Positions 25,824 to 34,049 are shown, counted from the first letter of the stretch. The stretch is 36,712 nucleotides of DNA from an uncultured Bacteroidota bacterium (GCA_902770735.1 CACXUB010000031.1:1-36712); one strand, 5' to 3'. A program made the numbers and translations. The notes: generated by a model not told the origin, from the sequence alone.

Positions 25824-27983
25824 ATGAAATTAGTATCGTTTTTCAAGAAACAGTTGCTGTTAGTGGCAGCGTTGGCGGTGATGGCTCCCGTGTTCGCGGT
25901 GAATCCGCCTGACGAGGGCATGTGGCTGCCCATGTTCATCAAGAACTACAATTACGCCCAGATGCAGAAAATGGGCTTGAAACTGACGGCTGAACAGCTG
26001 TACGACATCAACCATTCCTCGTTGAAGGACGCCATCGTGCAACTCGGCGACGGATTCTGCACCGGCGAGATGGTCTCCCGTGACGGTCTGATGTTCACCA
26101 ACCATCACTGCGGTTACTCTTCCGTGGTGGAACTTTCCACGGTGGAACACGACTACCTCAACAACGGCTTCTTCGCCATGAGCAAGGAAGAGGAACTGCC
26201 CGTTGATTTCCATGTGCATTTCCTTGAGAGAATGGAAGATGTGACGAGCATCGTGTTGGCCAAGGTCGATGAGAAGACCTCCGAGAGCGACCGTGCGAAA
26301 TACGTGGAAGAGGCTATCAAGAAACTGCGTAAGGAAAATTCGCAGGACGGCCGCTACAAAGTGGTGGTGAAACCTTTCTACGAAGGCAACGAGTACTACA
26401 TGTTCGTTTACACCATGTATGAGGATGTGCGCCTCGTGGTGGCTCCCCCGAGCGCCATCGGCAAATTCGGCGGCGACACCGACAACTGGATGTGGCCCCG
26501 TCACACCGGCGACTTCACCGTCTTCCGTATCTACACCGCTCCCGACGGTTCCCCGGCCAAGTACTCCAAGGAGAACGTCCCGATGCACCCGAAGCATTTC
26601 CTGCCCGTCAGCTTGAAAGGTTACCAGCCCGGCGACTACACCATGATTTGGGGTTATCCCGGCACCACCAACCGTTTCATGACCTCCTACGAGGTGCAGA
26701 ACGAAATCGACATCAACGCCCCGGCCATCTATGAGCCGTTGGATGTCATCCTGCCCGTGATGCACGACGCGATGGAAGCATCTAACAAGGTGAACCTGCA
26801 ATACGCCGACAAACACGCCGGTCTGGCCAACTACTGGAAAAACCAGCACGGCGAAGTGGAGAGCTTGAAAGCCCTCAAAGTGGTGGAATCCAAGGCGAAA
26901 CAGGAAGCTGCCCTGACCAAGTGGATCAACGCCGACAAGGCTCGCAAGGAGAAATACGGCAACTGTCTGGCCGAAATCGAGAAAATCTGCAAGGGCGTTG
27001 ACGGCGCGAAATACAAATCCGCATTGAACGGCAACCTGCAGTTCTCCGCTTCCCCGACATTGCTCGCCACCTTACGTCTGCAAGGACAGTTGAAACTCGA
27101 AAAGGGGATGAAGAAGTTCGACGACAGCAAAGTGGAGAAGCTGTTGAAGTCTTTTGACAAGTACAACAACGACACGGATCCCGCTACCGAAGCCAAGATC
27201 GTGGTGGCATGCCTCAAGACTTGGCAGAACCATTCCGAGGCCAACCGTCCCGACCTCACCTTCTTCACCAAGAACTACAAGGGCAACTACGATGCTTTCG
27301 AGAAGGCCATGCTCAACTCCATCTTCATCAGCAAGGAAAACTTCGAGAAATTTGTCAACAAACCGTCCAACAAGGTTCTGGAGAGCGATCCTTCGTACCA
27401 GTATTTCCAGGCATTGCTCCAGTATGTCATGTCAGCATCTTCCGCTATGGATGTGGAAGAGAAGTTGGAAGTGCCGCGCCGCACGTACATTGCCGCGTTG
27501 AAGGAGATGAATGCCGCCACGCCGATGTATCCGGACGCCAACAGCACGATGCGCACCACTTTCGGCACCGTTTGCGACTATTATCCCGCTGACGGCGTGC
27601 ATTACAACTACTACACCACCACGAAAGGTATCTTGGAGAAAGAGGTGCCCGGCGATTTCGAGTTTGACGTGCCCGCCAAGCTGAAAGAGCTCATCCTGAA
27701 GAAAGATTTCGGCCAATATTTGGACAAGGACGGCACCATGCACGTCTGCTTCCTCTCCAACAACGACATCACCGGCGGTAACTCTGGTAGCCCGATCATG
27801 AACGCCAACGGCGAGCTCATCGGTCTGGCCTTCGACGGCAACTGGGAGGCGTTGAGCAGCGACATCGTGTTCAACACCGAGCTGCAGCGCTGCATCAACG
27901 TGGATGTGCGCTACGTCCTCTTCGTCATCGACAAGTTCGGTGGCGCCGGCTATCTGCTGAACGAGATGGACGTGCGGAGGTAG
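25824..27983 (+). CDS. S46 family dipeptidyl-peptidase, DPP7-type
   Basis: A 719-residue secreted serine peptidase with a signal peptide (about 1-25, VFA-V) and the S46 opening DEGMWLP. The trypsin-like catalytic parts are His95 in TNHHCGY, a conserved acidic segment GGDTDNWMWPRH (216-227) and Ser654 in GGNSGSP. Eighteen residues after the serine, where DPP11 enzymes have Arg and DPP7/DapBII have Gly, this protein has Gly672 (FDGNWE), so preference for hydrophobic rather than acidic P1 residues is inferred. These periplasmic enzymes release dipeptides from oligopeptides and support growth on amino acids. No promoter box is recognisable between the heptamer repeat and the ATG; a strong terminator follows. 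Confidence 0.94.
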   Translation: MKLVSFFKKQLLLVAALAVMAPVFAVNPPDEGMWLPMFIKNYNYAQMQKMGLKLTAEQLYDINHSSLKDAIVQLGDGFCTGEMVSRDGLMFTNHHCGYSSVVELSTVEHDYLNNGFFAMSKEEELPVDFHVHFLERMEDVTSIVLAKVDEKTSESDRAKYVEEAIKKLRKENSQDGRYKVVVKPFYEGNEYYMFVYTMYEDVRLVVAPPSAIGKFGGDTDNWMWPRHTGDFTVFRIYTAPDGSPAKYSKENVPMHPKHFLPVSLKGYQPGDYTMIWGYPGTTNRFMTSYEVQNEIDINAPAIYEPLDVILPVMHDAMEASNKVNLQYADKHAGLANYWKNQHGEVESLKALKVVESKAKQEAALTKWINADKARKEKYGNCLAEIEKICKGVDGAKYKSALNGNLQFSASPTLLATLRLQGQLKLEKGMKKFDDSKVEKLLKSFDKYNNDTDPATEAKIVVACLKTWQNHSEANRPDLTFFTKNYKGNYDAFEKAMLNSIFISKENFEKFVNKPSNKVLESDPSYQYFQALLQYVMSASSAMDVEEKLEVPRRTYIAALKEMNAATPMYPDANSTMRTTFGTVCDYYPADGVHYNYYTTTKGILEKEVPGDFEFDVPAKLKELILKKDFGQYLDKDGTMHVCFLSNNDITGGNSGSPIMNANGELIGLAFDGNWEALSSDIVFNTELQRCINVDVRYVLFVIDKFGGAGYLLNEMDVRR

Positions 27984-28006
27984 TCGGTTTGTTTTACTGA
28001 AATCCT

Positions 28007-28049
28007 AAATCGTGGAAACGTATGAAAGTGCGTTTCCACGATTTTTTTT
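28007..28049 (+). terminator. intrinsic terminator after the S46 peptidase gene
   Basis: A 14-bp perfect stem (28007-28020 with 28031-28044, core CGTGGAAACG/CGTTTCCACG), a 10-nt loop and a run of eight T. The A-T base of the stem overlaps the T run. Confidence 0.93.
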
Positions 28050-28052
28050 CAG

Positions 28053-28082
28053 TTGAAATAGTGAAAAAAAAATGTACTTTTG
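28053..28082 (+). promoter_or_regulatory. promoter of the helicase gene
   Basis: TTG at 28053-28055 and TACTTTTG at 28075-28082, spaced 19 nt, fit the Bacteroidota -33/-7 promoter. The start codon is 46 nt downstream. A short open frame (28092-28163, MKRKIISHKK...) begins in the leader and overlaps the helicase start. Confidence 0.7.
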
Positions 28083-28128
28083 CAAATCAAAATGAAACGA
28101 AAAATTATTAGTCACAAAAAAAGTAACC

Positions 28129-30600
28129 ATGCAAGAGAAAACATTTGTCAATCAGAAACTTGAATTTGTCGAGGAACTGGTGCTGCACACGGACGCGCAC
28201 ATCTTCCTGACGGGCAGGGCGGGGACCGGAAAGACGACGTTCCTGAAAAGCCTGCCTTCCAAGACCGCCAAACGGATGGCGGTGGTGGCGCCTACCGGGG
28301 TCGCGGCCATCAACGCCGGCGGCCAGACCATCCACTCCTTCTTCCAACTGCCGTTCGGGCCGCAGATCCCCGAAGACCCGAAGACATCATCCCCGCGGCG
28401 CGAATTCCGGTCGCAGTCGTTGGCCTCGCAGTTCCAGAAAATCCGGAAACAGAAGCTGCAACTCATGCGCGGCCTCGACCTGCTCATCATCGACGAGATC
28501 AGTATGGTGCGGGCGGACGTGCTGGATGCGGTGGACGCGGTGCTCCGTCGCGCGCGCCGTTCCTCAAGGCCCTTCGGCGGTCTCCAACTGCTGATGATCG
28601 GCGATGTCCACCAGCTGGCGCCCGTGGCCAAACCCGAGGAATGGGAAGTCCTCGCGCCCTACTACGACACCACCTACTTCTTCGGCAGCCATGTGCTCCG
28701 CGAGACCCCCTACGTGTGCGTGGAACTCGACCATATCTACCGCCAGCACGATTCGGACTTTATCCGCATATTGAACAAAGTACGTGATAATCAGATGGAT
28801 GCGGAATGTATCGAACTGCTGAACAGCCGCTATAAACCGGATTTTGTTCCCAAGGAAAGTGAAGGCTACATCACCCTGACCACTCACAACTACCAAGCGG
28901 ACCAGATCAATGGGACAAAGCTGGAAGCACTGAAGGGCAGGAAACTGCTTTTCGAGGCGGAGGTGGACGGCATCTTCTCGGAGAGCATGTACCCGACGAA
29001 GGAGACGCTTGAACTGAAGGTCGGGGCGCAGGTGATGTTTATCAAGAACGATCCGAACCCCGAAAAAGAGTACTACAACGGAAAAATCGGCATCCTGACC
29101 GACTACGATGAAAAGGAAGGGACGGTGGAGGTGCTGTGCGGCTCGGAGCGGATAACTGTCCCAAGAGTCCGGTGGCCGAATATGGAATACCGGCTGAATG
29201 AGGAGACGCAAGTGGTTGAGGAACAGGAAATCGGGAGTTTTGTGCAGATTCCCCTGCGGTTGGCGTGGGCGGTCACCATCCACAAAAGCCAAGGCTTGAC
29301 CTTCGACAAGCTGATTGTGGATGCGGGACAGGCGTTCGCCCACGGGCAGGTGTATGTGGCGCTGAGTCGCTGCACCTCGCTGGAGGGATTGGTGCTGAAA
29401 ACACGGATTTCGCCCAGCGCCTTGTTCAGCGATTACAAGGTGGACGGCTTTGTGGGGCAGATTCCCGAACGCGAACCGTCGCGGGAGAAGGTGGACCGGC
29501 TCCGTCACCAGTATGAACTGGAAAATATGTTGGAATTGATTGATTTCCAGGCGATTTACCGTGATGTCGGGCGGCTCGCCGGCATCGTGATGTCACAGCG
29601 GAAACGGTTCGAAGGGGCTATGCTGGAGGACTTGGCCGGGCGGATGGAAAGGGTTCGCACCGAGTTGTGCAACGTGGGGGAGAAGTTCGCCAAACAGGTG
29701 CAGCAGCTGCACCAAGAGGCGATGCGGTGTGAGCAGAATCCCGCGCTGCAGGAACGGGTCACCAAGGGAGCGGCCTACTTTATGGAACACCTCGACCAGA
29801 CGGTGAACGGGGTGCTCGACCTGCCGCTCAAGACCGACAACAAGGCGCTGAACGAGCAGATTATGGAGGCACTGAAACGCTTGGGCGAGGACATTTACGT
29901 CAAGCGGAGCTGCTTGGAGGCGTGTCGGAACGGGTTCAGCGCGGAGGAGTACCAGAAGGCCAAATCTTCCGCGTTGTTGAAGGCGGAAAAGAAAGAAAAC
30001 CAGCCAGTTGCCATCAAAGCGGAGATCATGGAAAAAAGCACCCTCCATGCCGCGCTATCGGCTTGGCGCTCCGAAAAAGCGGACGAAGAGGGGGTGGAAC
30101 TCTACAACATCGTGCCGAACGCGACGCTCAAGGACATAGCCCGGAACCAGCCGGTCACGTTGCGCGAACTCAAGGTCGTGGAGGGGATGGGCCCGAAACG
30201 GATCAAAAGGTTCGGCGAGGAGATTATCGCGATTGTGCGTCAGTTCTCGGATCGGGCGGTCGTCGATGAGGAACCGGAGGAACTGCCCGTCAAGAAAAAA
30301 CAGAAAAAAGGGAACACCTTCCTCATTACGCGGGACATGGTGAAGAAGGGGATGAGTGCGGAGGAGATCGCCACAGAGCGGAAACTGGCCCTCAGCACCA
30401 TTTACGGGCATTTCGCGCGGTTGGTGTCGTGCGGAGAGTTCGCGGCCACGGACTTTGTGGCGGAAGATAAAGTGTCGGTCATAAAGGAATATTTCCGCTC
30501 CACGGAAGACACCTCGCTGGCCGGCGCGCGCGAAGTCTTGGGCGACGACTACGAATTCTGGGAACTCCGTATCGTGTTGGATGAAATGAGGGAACAGTAA
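28129..30600 (+). CDS. Pif1/RecD-like helicase with C-terminal HRDC and HTH domains
   Basis: An 823-residue SF1B helicase. Walker A is GRAGTGKTT (29-37), Walker B LLIIDEIS (Asp122-Glu123), and the last helicase motifs are AVTIHKSQGLTFD and VYVALSRCTSLEGLVL (to about 425). The C-terminal half has a charged helical region, an HRDC-like domain (about 645-710, with ELKVVEGMGPKRIKRFGEEI) and a terminal helix-turn-helix domain (about 730-823, SAEEIATERKLALSTIYGHF) of the HTH_40 kind found at RecQ C-termini. Such proteins are widespread in Bacteroidota; a role in unwinding DNA or G-quadruplex structures in repair or replication is inferred from Pif1. It stands alone between a terminator and the sufC promoter. 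Confidence 0.88.
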   Translation: MQEKTFVNQKLEFVEELVLHTDAHIFLTGRAGTGKTTFLKSLPSKTAKRMAVVAPTGVAAINAGGQTIHSFFQLPFGPQIPEDPKTSSPRREFRSQSLASQFQKIRKQKLQLMRGLDLLIIDEISMVRADVLDAVDAVLRRARRSSRPFGGLQLLMIGDVHQLAPVAKPEEWEVLAPYYDTTYFFGSHVLRETPYVCVELDHIYRQHDSDFIRILNKVRDNQMDAECIELLNSRYKPDFVPKESEGYITLTTHNYQADQINGTKLEALKGRKLLFEAEVDGIFSESMYPTKETLELKVGAQVMFIKNDPNPEKEYYNGKIGILTDYDEKEGTVEVLCGSERITVPRVRWPNMEYRLNEETQVVEEQEIGSFVQIPLRLAWAVTIHKSQGLTFDKLIVDAGQAFAHGQVYVALSRCTSLEGLVLKTRISPSALFSDYKVDGFVGQIPEREPSREKVDRLRHQYELENMLELIDFQAIYRDVGRLAGIVMSQRKRFEGAMLEDLAGRMERVRTELCNVGEKFAKQVQQLHQEAMRCEQNPALQERVTKGAAYFMEHLDQTVNGVLDLPLKTDNKALNEQIMEALKRLGEDIYVKRSCLEACRNGFSAEEYQKAKSSALLKAEKKENQPVAIKAEIMEKSTLHAALSAWRSEKADEEGVELYNIVPNATLKDIARNQPVTLRELKVVEGMGPKRIKRFGEEIIAIVRQFSDRAVVDEEPEELPVKKKQKKGNTFLITRDMVKKGMSAEEIATERKLALSTIYGHFARLVSCGEFAATDFVAEDKVSVIKEYFRSTEDTSLAGAREVLGDDYEFWELRIVLDEMREQ

Positions 30601-30626
30601 GTGGGTCTCCTATTCTTAAAAAATCG

Positions 30627-30634
30627 TATCTTTG
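30627..30634 (+). promoter_or_regulatory. Bacteroidota -7 box for sufCD
   Basis: TATCTTTG, 17 nt upstream of the sufC ATG at 30652. It shows that sufC is the first gene of its transcript, with no sufB in front. Confidence 0.6.
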
Positions 30635-30651
30635 CGCCCTAATTTTTGAAT

Positions 30652-31413
30652 ATGCTTAAGATTGAAGATTTACACGTATCCATCAAGGATAGAGAGATAT
30701 TGAAAGGCGTGAATTTGGAGGTGAAAGCGGGGGAAGTGCACGCCATTATGGGGCCGAACGGCACCGGAAAAAGCACGTTGGCATCCGCCATCGCCGGCAA
30801 GAGCGGCTACGAAGTGACGCAGGGAAATGTCTGGTTCAAAGGCAAAAACCTGCTGGATTTGTCCATTGAGGACCGCGCCCGCGAAGGCGTCTTCATCGGT
30901 TTCCAATACCCGGTGGAGATCCCCGGCGTGAGCATCGCCAACTTCATGCGCACCGCCCTCAACGAGGTGCGCAAATACCGCGGCCTCGACCCGCTCAACG
31001 GCGCCCAGTTCCTCAAACTGATGGCCGAGAAGCAGAAAGTGGTCGAACTCACCGACAAGCTCAGCAACCGCTCCGTGAACGAAGGCTTCTCCGGCGGCGA
31101 GAAAAAGCGCAACGAGATCTTCCAGATGGCGCTCCTCGACCCCTACCTTGCCATCCTCGACGAGACCGACTCCGGCCTCGACATCGACGCGCTCCGCGTG
31201 GTGGCCAACGGCATCAACCACCTGCGCGGCGAAGACAAAGCCATCATCGTCATCACCCACTACCAGAGATTGTTGGACTACATCGTTCCCGATGTGGTGC
31301 ATGTGCTTTTCGATGGCAAAATCGTGAAATCGGGTCCGAAAGAGCTGGCCCTCGAACTGGAGGAGCGCGGTTACGACTGGATTAAGGAAGAATACGAACA
31401 GGGCAAGTTATGA
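30652..31413 (+). CDS. sufC: Fe-S cluster assembly ATPase SufC
   Basis: A 253-residue ABC-type ATPase: Walker A GPNGTGKST (34-42), the SufC-specific signature GFSGGEKKRNEIFQM, Walker B LAILDETDSGLD and the switch His in VITHYQRLLDYI. SufC drives conformational change of the SufBCD scaffold during Fe-S cluster assembly in the cytoplasm. The ATG at 30652 gives the normal MLKIEDLHVSI opening; a TTG two codons earlier is less likely. It overlaps sufD by four bases (ATGA). The usual Bacteroidota order sufB-sufC-sufD-sufS is not seen: the upstream gene is a helicase. Confidence 0.97.
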   Translation: MLKIEDLHVSIKDREILKGVNLEVKAGEVHAIMGPNGTGKSTLASAIAGKSGYEVTQGNVWFKGKNLLDLSIEDRAREGVFIGFQYPVEIPGVSIANFMRTALNEVRKYRGLDPLNGAQFLKLMAEKQKVVELTDKLSNRSVNEGFSGGEKKRNEIFQMALLDPYLAILDETDSGLDIDALRVVANGINHLRGEDKAIIVITHYQRLLDYIVPDVVHVLFDGKIVKSGPKELALELEERGYDWIKEEYEQGKL

Positions 31414-32783
31414 GAGCGTTCACACAATTCATCCAGGGACTTTTCAACGAAAACCAGGCGCAATATCCTGACGGCGGGCAAGCGGCCATCCGCGACCTCC
31501 GTCGGAAAGCGATGGACCTCTTCTTGCAGAAAGAGCTGCCCGACAAGCATTTGCAAGGCTGGCAACAGTCGGTGCTGAACAAGAAGGTGAAAACCGACTA
31601 CATCCAAAAGCTGCAACCCGATCCGTACCGCCCGTTGGCGGAGTATTTCCAATGTCGTGTGCAGGATCTGCACCCCACGGTACTGCCGGTTAGTAACGGT
31701 TGGTATATTTCTGAGAAGCAGGAGGTTACTGTTGACGAACAGGGCGTGATCACGGGCAGTCTGTTCGCAGCCATCCGTCAATATCCCGAGTTAGTGTTGC
31801 CGCTGTTAGCACATGCTTACTTGGAGAAAGAAAACGGCTTGGTGGCCCTCAACGAAGCCCTTTTCAACGACGGTGCTTTTATCTATATTCCTGACAACGT
31901 GAAGGTTGAGAAACCGATGCAGATTGTCTCGCTGATGAACACCACTGATCCGTTGTTAGTCAACAACCGTCACCTCATCGTGATGGGAAAGAACACAGAA
32001 CTCTCTGTTATTCAGTGCGATGACTCCATCCAAAAGGAATCCTCCTTCTCGAATATCGTTTCGGAGATTTACTTGGGCGAGAACGCGCATCTGCATTACT
32101 ACAAAACCGAGAACAAGGATGCCGCTTCCATGCTGCTGAACCATGTTTTCGTGCATCAGCAGAGCTATTCGACGTTCACCTCCACGGCCATCACGTTCAA
32201 CGCGGGCTACATTTGCAACACCTTCCACGTCAACCTCAACGAGCCGATGGCGGAAGCCAAGTTGTATGGTCTGTATCTCGTTGACAAAGAGCAGGTTTGC
32301 GATAACCACATCTTCATCAACCATGCCGCGCCCGACTGCAAGAGCTACCAGCTTTACAAGGGCATTATGGACGATGAGGCTTCCGCGAATTTCCACGGGC
32401 ACATCCTCGTGGCACAAGATTCGCAGCGCACGGCGGCCTTCCAGACCAACAAGAACCTGCTGCTGACCGACAAGGCGCATGTCACCACGAAGCCGTTCTT
32501 GGAAATCTACGCCGACGATGTGCAGTGCAGTCACGGCGCGACGGTGGGGCAGCTGGACGAAGAGGCGTTGTACTATCTGCGCACTCGCGGCATCGGCGAA
32601 GCGGCAGCCAACCGTCTGCTCATGTTCGCCTTCGCCAACGAAATCGTGCAGAACGTGACCATCGAAGCCCTCCGCGACCGTCTCAGCAACATGGTGCAGC
32701 ACCGTCTGCATGGGGAACTGAACGTTTGCGCGCAATGTATGCTGAACAATAACATTGTGTTCCCGATAACGTTGGAGGAGTAA
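31410..32783 (+). CDS. sufD: Fe-S cluster scaffold protein SufD
   Basis: A 457-residue SufB/SufD-family protein: a helical N-terminus, then the right-handed beta-helix core (about 120-390), and the conserved C-terminal VQCSHGATVGQLDEEALYYLRTRGI region whose Cys and His are involved in cluster assembly. SufD forms the scaffold with SufB and SufC. It is translationally coupled to sufC. No sufS cysteine desulfurase or sufE follows; instead the stop codon's last base begins an 18-bp repeat array and the next gene is rlmH. Confidence 0.96.
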   Translation: MRAFTQFIQGLFNENQAQYPDGGQAAIRDLRRKAMDLFLQKELPDKHLQGWQQSVLNKKVKTDYIQKLQPDPYRPLAEYFQCRVQDLHPTVLPVSNGWYISEKQEVTVDEQGVITGSLFAAIRQYPELVLPLLAHAYLEKENGLVALNEALFNDGAFIYIPDNVKVEKPMQIVSLMNTTDPLLVNNRHLIVMGKNTELSVIQCDDSIQKESSFSNIVSEIYLGENAHLHYYKTENKDAASMLLNHVFVHQQSYSTFTSTAITFNAGYICNTFHVNLNEPMAEAKLYGLYLVDKEQVCDNHIFINHAAPDCKSYQLYKGIMDDEASANFHGHILVAQDSQRTAAFQTNKNLLLTDKAHVTTKPFLEIYADDVQCSHGATVGQLDEEALYYLRTRGIGEAAANRLLMFAFANEIVQNVTIEALRDRLSNMVQHRLHGELNVCAQCMLNNNIVFPITLEE

Positions 32784-32938
32784 GCCTTCGGCTGTTGGTG
32801 AGCCTGCGGCTGTTTGTTAGCCTTCGGCTGTTGATTAGCCTTCGGCTGTTAGTTAGCCTTCGGCTGTTTGTTAGCCTTCGGCTGTTAGTTAGCCTTCGGC
32901 TGTTGATTAGCTTCGCTGTTGATGAGCCTTCGGCTGTT
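32783..32938 (+). repeat. nine-copy 18-bp tandem repeat of small hairpins after sufD
   Basis: Units of the type AGCCTTCGGCTGTTAGTT repeat nine times starting on the last base of the sufD stop. Each unit contains the inverted repeat AGCC-TTC-GGCT. The second unit has loop TGC, and the eighth is 16 nt because one C and the matching G are both absent (AGC-TTC-GCT), so pairing is kept in every unit. On the minus strand the array reads as a repetitive NSRRLT peptide frame, which I do not regard as a gene. Confidence 0.9.
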
Positions 32939-32950
32939 AACATTTACTCA

Positions 32951-33048
32951 TAAACACGAAGTAATAAACACGAAGTAATAAACACGAAGTAATCAACACG
33001 AAGTCACCAACACGAAGTCACCAACACGAAGTAAAAAACACGAAGTAT
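32951..33048 (+). repeat. seven-copy 14-bp tandem repeat running into the rlmH start codon
   Basis: Seven units of the type TAAACACGAAGTAA with a constant AACACGAAGT core and variable ends. The last unit ends with the first two bases of the rlmH ATG, so the array is the immediate translation-initiation region. Confidence 0.9.
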
Positions 33049-33517
33049 GAAAGTGAAACTGATATGGATCGGCAAACCTGACGGCGACATCTTCGATGAA
33101 GCCATCAAGTACTATGCGGGCAGGATTTCCGCCTATTTTCCGTACGAGATGGTGGCGATTCCGTATTTGAAGAATGCCAAGTCCATGCCAGTGGAGGAGC
33201 AGAAGAAACGCGAGGGAGAGCTGATTCTCAAGAAGATAGAGTCGGACGAATACGTGGTGTTGTGGGACGAGCGCGGCAAGGAGAAGACTTCGGTGCAGTT
33301 CGCGGAGTTCATCCAGCAGCGCGCCAACTCGGGATTGAAGACGCTCACCTTCGTCATCGGCGGCGCGTACGGTTTCTCTGAGGCCGTCTATGCCCGCCAG
33401 AACGCGCAGTTAGCTCTCTCGAAGCTCACTTTCCCGCACATCATGGTGCGCCTGATCTTCGCCGAGCAGCTCTACCGGGCGTGTACGATCTTGAAGGGGG
33501 AACCGTACCATCATTAA
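33047..33517 (+). CDS. rlmH: 23S rRNA (pseudouridine(1915)-N3)-methyltransferase
   Basis: A 156-residue SPOUT methyltransferase with the RlmH markers KLIWIGKPDG at the start, VLWDERGKEKTSVQFA, FVIGGAYGFSEAVY forming the SAM-binding knot, and the C-terminal LSKLTFPHIMVRLIFAEQLYRAC...PYHH. It methylates pseudouridine 1915 in helix 69 of 23S rRNA. The start codon is formed by the end of a 14-bp repeat array. Downstream begins the unusual ORF6N/higBA region; no terminator is visible. Confidence 0.97.
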   Translation: MKVKLIWIGKPDGDIFDEAIKYYAGRISAYFPYEMVAIPYLKNAKSMPVEEQKKREGELILKKIESDEYVVLWDERGKEKTSVQFAEFIQQRANSGLKTLTFVIGGAYGFSEAVYARQNAQLALSKLTFPHIMVRLIFAEQLYRACTILKGEPYHH

Positions 33518-33546
33518 TGGTTATAGGTTATTGGCATTGAAGGGCT

Positions 33547-33579
33547 GAAAACGCCTGAAAAAGAAATATACAAAGCATT
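33547..33579 (+). pseudogene. remnant of a higB toxin 3' end
   Basis: These 33 nt match the 3' part of the intact higB gene at 34304-34336 at 29 positions by eye, and translate KTPEKEIYKAF against KTPKKEIDKAL. The remnant ends 11 nt before leader copy A. I infer that a second higBA once stood here and was mostly deleted. Confidence 0.5.
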
Positions 33580-33590
33580 CGCATATCTAT

Positions 33591-33820
33591 TTCCTCGTGA
33601 TCCCCGTGATCGGCGGAGATACTGTTCTTGCGATCCCTCCCCGAAATCCTGCGAAATCCGACCTAAAAAATTAACTAATCAAGATTGAATAGTTAAAATT
33701 ATTTTTCAACTTATTGATTGTCAAGGACGAAAAAATTTCACAAAACCCTTGACAAAAGTTCGTTTTCGTTGTATATTTGCAGACGAAAATATCATCATTC
33801 AATCATCAAAATAAAGTGTT
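33591..33820 (+). repeat. 230-nt conserved leader, copy A
   Basis: First of three leaders, each exactly 230 nt from TTCCTCGTGA to the base before an ORF6N ATG. It holds an inverted repeat TTAACTA/TAGTTAA (33671-33677, 33690-33696), a promoter (TTGAC at 33749, TATATTTG at 33772-33779, spacing 20) and arms TTTTCGT/ACGAAAA (33763-33769, 33783-33789) flanking the -7 box. About eleven differences from copy B by eye. Confidence 0.9.
33749..33779 (+). promoter_or_regulatory. promoter in leader copy A
   Basis: TTGAC (-33) at 33749 and TATATTTG (-7) at 33772-33779 with a 20-nt spacer. Arms of an inverted repeat (TTTTCGT and ACGAAAA) flank the -7 box. Confidence 0.7.
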
Positions 33821-33961
33821 ATGACAAACATTATAAAAGTTGAAAACAAAATTATCACCCTTAGAGACCAGCAGGTGATATTGGCAAATCCTCTATATGT
33901 TGGAGGCAATTCTGAAAAGTCCGCAGGACGTGAGAAGACCGTTTTGAGAGCGAATCTGTAA
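33821..33961 (+). pseudogene. ORF6N-domain gene, copy A (frameshifted remnant)
   Basis: The first 23 codons match copy B (MTNIIKVENKIITLRDQQVI, then LAN). The sequence then jumps to what is 35150 in copy B, losing 191 nt (equivalent of 34959-35149), and continues out of frame with recognisable similarity (CTCTATATGTTGG, CTGAAAAGTCCGCAGGACG) until it diverges after about 33940. The frame ends at TAA 33961 after 46 codons. The promoter of this copy is intact, so a short peptide could still be made. Confidence 0.8.
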
Positions 33962-34010
33962 TCGGTGGGTGATCAAGCGTGATTCAAAAATATTTGAGAG
34001 ATTTTAGAAG

Positions 34011-34040
34011 TTGTATTATAATACAATTTTTGTAATTTTG
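34011..34040 (+). promoter_or_regulatory. higBA promoter with overlapping palindromic operator
   Basis: TTGTATTATAATACAA (34011-34026) is a perfect 16-bp palindrome. Its first three bases are a possible -33 TTG, 19 nt from the -7 box TAATTTTG at 34033-34040, and the higB ATG follows 9 nt later. The layout fits autorepression by the HTH antitoxin. Confidence 0.7.
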
Positions 34041-34049
34041 CATCCGGTG

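Noticed and set aside
32683..32943. Minus-strand frame with repeated NSRRLT units
   Set aside because: It is the translation of the 18-bp repeat array plus antisense of sufD; the period is a multiple of three, which keeps it open by chance.
32783..33048. CRISPR array
   Set aside because: Units are 18 and 14 nt in direct contact, with no unique spacers and no cas genes nearby.
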